From: DATKJY01 sp964540105
GTDB lineage: Bacteria; Zixibacteria; MSB-5A5; GN15; FEB-12
DNA length: 64,000 bases
Assembly: GCA_964540105.1 (NCBI GenBank)
Contig: CAZILL010000002.1
Location: 992,001 to 1,056,000 of the forward strand
Direction of reading: 5' to 3'
Shown in pieces: positions 59,025 to 64,000 of this stretch (position 1 is the first letter of the stretch; each line of letters starts with the position of its first letter). The position numbers were made by a program, and so were the translations under genes. Under the pieces are notes generated by a model, which worked only from the letters and a program-made list of their open reading frames with translations, was not told the DNA's origin and did no database searches.

Positions 59025-61748
59025 CTAAAGGATGATCACCAGTTTTCCGACCTGTGTGTTGCCGTGGGTGTCTTCAACGGTCCAGTAGTACATACCGGAG
59101 ACGACCAACTGGAGGTTGCGCGTTATCATATCCCAGACCGCGTGAGATCCCTGGCAATCATCGGGGAAATTCTTACAGTCATCAACGCCCGGATCATGAT
59201 CGATCTGCTTCACCAAATCGCCATCGAGGGTAAAGACCCGGATCGTGCACTTGCCGGGGAGGTTTGCAAAGTGAATTGTCCGAGCCTTGTCGGCGCGAAC
59301 GCCTCCCTGATACTTCACTCTCACCCGACTCGATTCCCCTTCAAATCCGTCCTCGCGATAACCTGCGTCTCCCCGATAGGGATTGGGGTACACATACGCT
59401 TTCAGATTCTCGCGGTTGACCGCTTCTGAGGTTGGAAGGGCGAAGGTAACGAGAGGGTTCTTGTCTCTCGGTGTTTCCAGCGAGCCGAGTTGGGTCTTCG
59501 GCGATCCATAGTCAAACGCGGTGACATTGACGTAATAGGGAATAGTCGGCAACAGGTTGTCAATGGTGAATTGGTACTCGTAGTATTTCAGGTAGTTATC
59601 GTCTGTGAAATACATCTCCCGGGTGATGGAGTCGAGCGTCCCGAAGTACGTCGAATCAGGATCCCATTTCGCAAGCAAGTACTCGTCGGGCGGTTTGGGA
59701 TACGCGACCGTGTCCGAGTAGATCTTGCGAATCCTGGTTTGCGAAGGATCGGTTCGATTCGCGCCCTGCGGTTCGAAGTAGAACACGGCATCGTTCAAGC
59801 CGGGTCTGTTGTACGGGTTATTCTTGTAGGCGTGTGCCTCGCTGTTGAATAGCTCCAGAGGATCCCAGGTGGAGTCTCCAACGGGTCCATAGAGATCGCG
59901 CAATTGCTGGAGCGTGAACGGTGTCTCAAGGACCGGCCACTGCCCGGTGCGTCCGCGCACGAATGTCCGCTTGATGTAGTCACGCTTGTCGTAGCTTTCG
60001 AGCCAACTGTAGCTGGAACTCCTATTATCACGTGAAAGATAGACATTGTATCCCTCGAAATCCAATTCCTTCGAGAAGATGTCACGACTGGCTTCCGACT
60101 TCGCGCCGTTGAACCTGATGTCTATCTTGCCGATATCCACATTCCCGCGCTTGTACGTAGAACCCGTCACCCAGATCTTTGGCGACTCCGGGGGCTTTGC
60201 TCCCGTGAAATCAGGAACCCCATCCCCTTCATACCAGAACGTGTCCACACGAATGACCATAGAATCACCACTGCCTGTGGTATCAGCACAGAACCGGCGC
60301 TTTCCGAAGTACTTGTCACCATCAGTATCGACCCCGGGGTTGTCATAGATCCATGACGCCCACGTGGAGTTTAGCCCAAGATCGGCGAAACTGAGGTTCT
60401 TATAGTAAGTATCGACATCCCCCTTCGCAAAATTGTTTGTGACGTTTTTCGGATCGACATGGAAGTCCTCGCCCGCGATATAGGCAAATGAGAGCGGGAG
60501 TTCCTGCCCTGGGTCGATATTAAACGGTCCAAACGAGAGCAGGTAGCGAGTGTCGGCCCCAAGGTAGGGGGCTTGGGTGACAAGCGGCAGGGGCGGAAAC
60601 CAAACAGAGTCGTTCGTCGGGATTTTGCCCACCAAGATTTGGTCATAGTCGAATTCTTTGTTACGCAACAGGTGGTACTTGTTCACGTCGCCGACCGGAG
60701 TGCCAAGCCCGCCGCCGGGTCCCATCGGGCGATACTTACGTTTGGTCTGAGGACCAAAATCGCCGTTGTTGGGGAACCACCAATTGAAAGACACATCCAG
60801 CGACTCAGACGGGGTGCGCACGATGCGCGTACCGGTCACATGGGGAACTGACTTCGCGGCGTGCAGGTTTGTACCTTCAGGATCACCGTCGACATCGAAG
60901 ATGTACGCGATATTCACGGTATCGAGGAAGTCGCAGCTTCCCGAAAACTGCTTCGGGGTCGGTAGAGACTGTCGGAAACCGCAGGCATCATCTTGCGCCC
61001 CACCATTGCCATCTGTCCCCTGGCCGAAAACATCAGCGTCGACATAAATACCCATGTAGACGTTGCGAAGCCGGTTCTGGGCGATGTTCTTTATACGATA
61101 GTCGAAGAGTACAAAATCCTCTGCATAGGAATAGGACCACGAGTAGCTGTTCTGGGTAATCTCGATTCCCAGCGGTTTATGCGGTCCCTTTGTGATGCCA
61201 TCTGGGTCGAGTGCAACGCCGCCGCCAGACGTGGTAAAAGTGTCCGTATACACTGCGATGTAATCCTGATCGGAGACAGCGTCACCGCTGTAGTACCTGT
61301 CGTTCTTGTCGGAGGAGCGCTTCCTCATCTCCCCTACACCGGGTTCGTCAGGGTAAAATTCAAACATGTTTGGGGTCCACCCATCGGCACCGGTCGAGAC
61401 GAGTGTATCCCTTCCTACGACAGCGCCAATCCAAAAAAGACCAACAAACAAATAACGCGAACCACCACGCTTCGGATACTCGCAGGGCGGAATCGCGAGG
61501 CCAGTAAAGGCGTCGATTTCCCCGCCGCCTCCGTACGAGCCGAACTGGCCGTTATTCGAAACCGTCAAGACGATCTTGCCCACGTTGTGACCGGCCGATT
61601 GGAGCTGCGTACGGGTCCCGGCCTGTAGACCATTGTCTCCGTGTTCCCCGCCAGAGGCCTCGAAATTAGCGCGTGCAAGCGCTCCCGAAACAGCCAACAG
61701 GGAGAGAAGCGCTACGGGAACAACGCGTCGAACCAATCTAGTCACCAT
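59025..61748 (-). CDS. Large secreted protein with T9SS-like C-terminal domain (second paralogue)
   Basis: A 907-residue exported protein. The ATG at 61748 has AGGAAGG upstream and gives signal peptide RRVVPVALLSLLAVSGALARA. It shares the layout of the preceding gene: FVGLFWIGAVVGRDTLVS, FVLFDYRIKNIAQNRLRNVY, YLLSFGPFNIDPGQELPLSF, WASWIYDNPGVDTDGDKYFG, YEGDGVPDFTGAKPP, and the C-terminal AYVYPNPYRGD with IHFANLPGKCTIRVFTLDGD, then GMYYWTVED. A longer frame to 61883 lacks a better start. A consensus promoter lies upstream. The pair arose by tandem duplication. Confidence 0.8.
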   Translation of the reverse strand: MVTRLVRRVVPVALLSLLAVSGALARANFEASGGEHGDNGLQAGTRTQLQSAGHNVGKIVLTVSNNGQFGSYGGGGEIDAFTGLAIPPCEYPKRGGSRYLFVGLFWIGAVVGRDTLVSTGADGWTPNMFEFYPDEPGVGEMRKRSSDKNDRYYSGDAVSDQDYIAVYTDTFTTSGGGVALDPDGITKGPHKPLGIEITQNSYSWSYSYAEDFVLFDYRIKNIAQNRLRNVYMGIYVDADVFGQGTDGNGGAQDDACGFRQSLPTPKQFSGSCDFLDTVNIAYIFDVDGDPEGTNLHAAKSVPHVTGTRIVRTPSESLDVSFNWWFPNNGDFGPQTKRKYRPMGPGGGLGTPVGDVNKYHLLRNKEFDYDQILVGKIPTNDSVWFPPLPLVTQAPYLGADTRYLLSFGPFNIDPGQELPLSFAYIAGEDFHVDPKNVTNNFAKGDVDTYYKNLSFADLGLNSTWASWIYDNPGVDTDGDKYFGKRRFCADTTGSGDSMVIRVDTFWYEGDGVPDFTGAKPPESPKIWVTGSTYKRGNVDIGKIDIRFNGAKSEASRDIFSKELDFEGYNVYLSRDNRSSSYSWLESYDKRDYIKRTFVRGRTGQWPVLETPFTLQQLRDLYGPVGDSTWDPLELFNSEAHAYKNNPYNRPGLNDAVFYFEPQGANRTDPSQTRIRKIYSDTVAYPKPPDEYLLAKWDPDSTYFGTLDSITREMYFTDDNYLKYYEYQFTIDNLLPTIPYYVNVTAFDYGSPKTQLGSLETPRDKNPLVTFALPTSEAVNRENLKAYVYPNPYRGDAGYREDGFEGESSRVRVKYQGGVRADKARTIHFANLPGKCTIRVFTLDGDLVKQIDHDPGVDDCKNFPDDCQGSHAVWDMITRNLQLVVSGMYYWTVEDTHGNTQVGKLVIIL

Positions 61749-62174
61749 ACCATCCTTCCTCATTTCTCTATTCATCAACACTCGTATATAGAGACGCACC
61801 ACGTGTTGATTTCGCTCAACCAACCCACAAAAAACCCAATTGAGCACTTGCGAACCGGCTGAACCGGAAACTCCATGCTCCAATCATGGTTCCACTGATC
61901 TGACAAGTATAGCCCGGACCAAAATGCTTGTCAAGCCCAACAGTTACATTTCCTTAGGGCCGCGCGCCACAAAGGCTGAAAGGAGCGGGACGGATTTGCG
62001 CACTCCCCCCCACGATAGCGAGTTGCCCAAGGCCTAAAAGATTGGAATCGTACCGGTTTATCCTTTCCTGTTGTCTGGTGGCAGCTTACAGAATGTCCAC
62101 GGAGGGACTAGCAAGAAAAAAGAGAGGCCGGTCCATAGGACCGGTCTCTCTTCACACAGGATTGGAGATACCGC
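61749..62174 (-). promoter_or_regulatory. 426-bp gene-free region with strong promoter for the secreted paralogue pair
   Basis: On the minus strand TTGACA (61934-61929), 17-bp spacer, TATACT (61911-61906), near-consensus. TGACAAG (61901-61907) and CTTGTCA (61927-61933) form an inverted repeat around the promoter. No convincing ORF lies here. The M16 terminator (62121-62151) sits at its other end. Confidence 0.7.
62115..62151 (-). terminator. Rho-independent terminator of the M16 gene
   Basis: On the minus strand a 14-bp stem with one mismatch (62151-62138 and 62134-62121, AGAGAGACCGGTCC / GGACCGGCCTCTCT) has a 3-nt loop and is followed by TTTTTTC. Confidence 0.85.
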
Positions 62175-64000
62175 TTACTCAGGTTTGTCGAAAGCGTTCG
62201 GCGGCACTTCGCCATTCACCACGAAGTCGCTGATTTGCATAGTCGAAACCTTCTGTGTTCCCGCCATAGTGGTCGTATTCATAGGCATAACGATTCCAGA
62301 AACAGTCTTGTAATCGGCATAGGTTTCCTCAAGAGCGGTTTCGCCACCGGCGCTCTTTCCCGTGTACGACTTCGAGACGAGCTGATTGGTCGCGGCATCG
62401 AATCCGAGCCGACAAATCAGATCACCTCCCTTGTCAGCGATTGCCACATACTCGACTTTCTTGCCGCCAACCTCGCCCGACCCGTCATAAACGGCGTCGT
62501 AGGCTGAACTGGCTGAACCCATGAAAAGGGCAATGGTGTTTCGGGCCGCACCGGCGTTGCTGTCCTTCACGTCGTCAGCGGATTTCTCGGCCAAATTCCC
62601 AGTTCGGTCGGTGCGCCAGCCAGTCTGGCCGTTCCTGATATCAACCTGCTTGAAGCCCATGATCGTCAGCACAGATTTGCTCTTGTCGGGATAGACGGTA
62701 ATACCTTCGACTTCGCCTGTGAATTCACCCTGAGGGGTCACTATCGTTCGAGTCCCCTTGACAGCGACCGATTTCACCTGAGCGAACGCTGCCGAACCGC
62801 CGTGCGCTACGACAGCCTTGTCGAGCAACTCCTTTCCCTTGCTGAGTTTTTCAGGCGTGACCGTGAGCTTCTTCTTTTCTTCGGCGCTCGGGATAGTAAT
62901 ATCAATCTTCTGTGTCGGTCCCATGCCGAGGCTGTCAAGCGGCAACTCGAAGTCGGCGCTCTTGCCGACAACCAGGATTTGCAGACCGTCGGGATGGATG
63001 TTTGCTCTTGCGGCATTGGTCACATCCGTGGGAAGCACCTTCTCGACCCCCTCTTTTTCCTTCATGAGGAAGTCATCCGGCAGTCCGTAATAATCGTACG
63101 ACATCAGCCGTGTGACTACTTCAGCCTTGTTCTCAAAGTTGAACACGAACGAGTTGAGATACCCATCCTTACCCAGAGTCATCTCTTCCGCGGTTGGCGG
63201 GTCGGTCTGAATCCGCTTGATCTCCTTGATAATCTCACGAATAGCTTTGATGGTCGTGCCGGACTTTGTTGACGCGAAATTGTAGAACATGCCAGGGTAG
63301 GCAATGTTGGCGTTGTAGACCCCGAAGACAGCGTATGCCAATCCTTCGCGTGAACGCACTGAATTGAACAGTCGGCTTCCGAAACTGCCGCCGAGGATAC
63401 TATTCATGACGATCAGAGAGGGGTAATCTGGATCAGTCATGAGTCCGCCGATATGGCCAATATAGATATTGGACTGGTTGACATCCCCCTTTTCAGCCAG
63501 ACATACTTTGTTGACAAATTGATAGTCAACCTTGGGAGGTTTCTGGGTCGGTGTTCCTCCCTTTGGCCAGTCCCCAAAATACTTCTTCACGGCTGCCATG
63601 AGATCGGCGCGCTTGTAATCTCCCCAGATCGCCATCTGAATGTTCTCGGGACTTATATATTTCTTCTGAAAGGCGACCAGGTCCTCACGAGTAATCGCGC
63701 TAATCGTCTTGTATTCGCTGTGTCGGGCATAGACTGATTGAGGTCCATAGATCATCTTGCGGAATTCGCGCCGTCCGATTGACGTCGGGTCGTCGTTGCG
63801 TCGCGAAATACCCGAGCGGCGAGTAACCTTGGCGAGGTCGATCTTGTCCTGCGCGAAGGCAGGACGTCGGAGCACCTCCGACAGGATCTCGAGCCCAAGA
63901 TCCCGATAGTCGCTCAGCACGTTCACAGAGGCGCTGCCGGTCAATAGTCCGATCGAGGTCTCGACGCTCCCGCCGACACTCTCGAGCGTTTCGTCGAGTT
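62175..64000 (-). CDS. M16-family metallopeptidase, C-terminal part with LolA-like domain (5' end outside window)
   Basis: About 608 residues are visible; the frame runs to the window edge, so the N-terminal HxxEH zinc motif is not included. What is seen begins LDETLESVGGSVETSIGLLTGSASV, the stretch that follows the zinc site in M16 peptidases. The rest of the first M16 repeat (SGISRRNDDPTSIGRREF, ENIQMAIWGDY) and the second, inactive repeat (HIGGLMTDPDYPSLIVMNSI, GGSFGSRLFNSVRSREGLAYAV) follow. The last 190 residues are a LolA/outer-membrane-lipoprotein-sorting-like beta domain (AVKGTRTIVTPQGEF, VLTIMGFKQVDIRNGQTGWR). This M16-LolA-like fusion is known to me from several Gram-negative phyla. 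Probably periplasmic. Confidence 0.85.
   Translation of the reverse strand, partial: LDETLESVGGSVETSIGLLTGSASVNVLSDYRDLGLEILSEVLRRPAFAQDKIDLAKVTRRSGISRRNDDPTSIGRREFRKMIYGPQSVYARHSEYKTISAITREDLVAFQKKYISPENIQMAIWGDYKRADLMAAVKKYFGDWPKGGTPTQKPPKVDYQFVNKVCLAEKGDVNQSNIYIGHIGGLMTDPDYPSLIVMNSILGGSFGSRLFNSVRSREGLAYAVFGVYNANIAYPGMFYNFASTKSGTTIKAIREIIKEIKRIQTDPPTAEEMTLGKDGYLNSFVFNFENKAEVVTRLMSYDYYGLPDDFLMKEKEGVEKVLPTDVTNAARANIHPDGLQILVVGKSADFELPLDSLGMGPTQKIDITIPSAEEKKKLTVTPEKLSKGKELLDKAVVAHGGSAAFAQVKSVAVKGTRTIVTPQGEFTGEVEGITVYPDKSKSVLTIMGFKQVDIRNGQTGWRTDRTGNLAEKSADDVKDSNAGAARNTIALFMGSASSAYDAVYDGSGEVGGKKVEYVAIADKGGDLICRLGFDAATNQLVSKSYTGKSAGGETALEETYADYKTVSGIVMPMNTTTMAGTQKVSTMQISDFVVNGEVPPNAFDKPE

Noticed and set aside
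1..64000. tRNA, rRNA, CRISPR array, prophage or insertion sequence
   Set aside because: I read the intergenic spaces on both strands and saw no repeat-spacer structure, cloverleaf or transposase; a dedicated tRNA or covariance search was not possible.

Overview
The window reads as a chromosomal segment of a Gram-negative bacterium of the Fibrobacteres-Chlorobi-Bacteroidetes (FCB) superphylum. Candidate phylum Zixibacteria or a close relative is my best guess. The grounds are the mix of families: two GWxTD-domain proteins, three DUF1573 proteins, dockerin-type repeats and FlgD/T9SS-like C-terminal domains on secreted proteins, and a LexA-like operator of the type I recall for Fibrobacter. No rRNA, tRNA, CRISPR array, insertion sequence or phage gene was seen. 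Genes are dense on both strands and look like ordinary chromosome; a few intergenic spaces carry good sigma-70-type promoters (TTGACA, 16-18 bp spacer, TATAAT-like) and hairpin terminators.

Layout. 1-1.3 kb: the end of a TonB gene and a secreted cupredoxin. 1.4-7.1 kb: a probable DNA-damage operon (LexA-like operator, small zinc-ribbon protein, Ski2/Hel308-type helicase with an OmpR-like winged helix), then a Lon homologue whose ATPase site is degenerate. 7.4-12.2 kb: two secreted dockerin-tailed proteins, one an M1 metallopeptidase. 12.4-20.9 kb: miaB, a GAF/degenerate-kinase/receiver protein, an HDOD protein, aroC and an M17 aminopeptidase. 21-28 kb (minus strand): a TolB-like propeller, an outer-membrane barrel, pyruvate:ferredoxin oxidoreductase, dCTP deaminase and an Rrf2 regulator. 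28.1-29.7 kb: cobalamin adenosyltransferase and thioredoxin reductase. 29.8-39.3 kb: a membrane protein, a TolC-MacA-MacB-like tripartite exporter with two paralogous permeases, and two GWxTD proteins. 39.3-41.8 kb (minus): three DUF1573 paralogues, the middle one with an in-frame UGA. 42-48.2 kb: an ABC-2 exporter, ferritin-like protein, NUDIX hydrolase, M20 peptidase, SDR and EamA transporter. 48.2-64 kb: a membrane TPR protein, a second ferritin-like protein, M29 aminopeptidase, CheW, a lipoprotein, VOC protein, glycosyltransferase, MFS transporter, two giant paralogous secreted proteins, and an M16 peptidase cut by the window edge.

The most notable observation is the middle DUF1573 gene (40312-41058, minus). 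A TGA codon sits exactly where both neighbouring paralogues, and the family motif CGCT, have the first Cys. The frame stays open and well conserved beyond it. A hairpin with a GGAA loop starts at the right distance after the UGA to be a bacterial SECIS element. This is a candidate exported selenoprotein with a U-x-C motif. Others worth following are the LexA-like operator, the internal ribosome binding site inside the helicase gene, the ATPase-degenerate Lon, and a pair of signalling genes in which the kinase-like protein lacks its phospho-acceptor His while the next gene carries a His-containing DHp-like helix.

Functionally, much of the window serves the cell envelope: export, outer-membrane and secreted proteins, and peptidases. 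The rest covers anaerobic or Fe-S metabolism (PFOR, Rrf2), cobalamin and nucleotide metabolism, and housekeeping.
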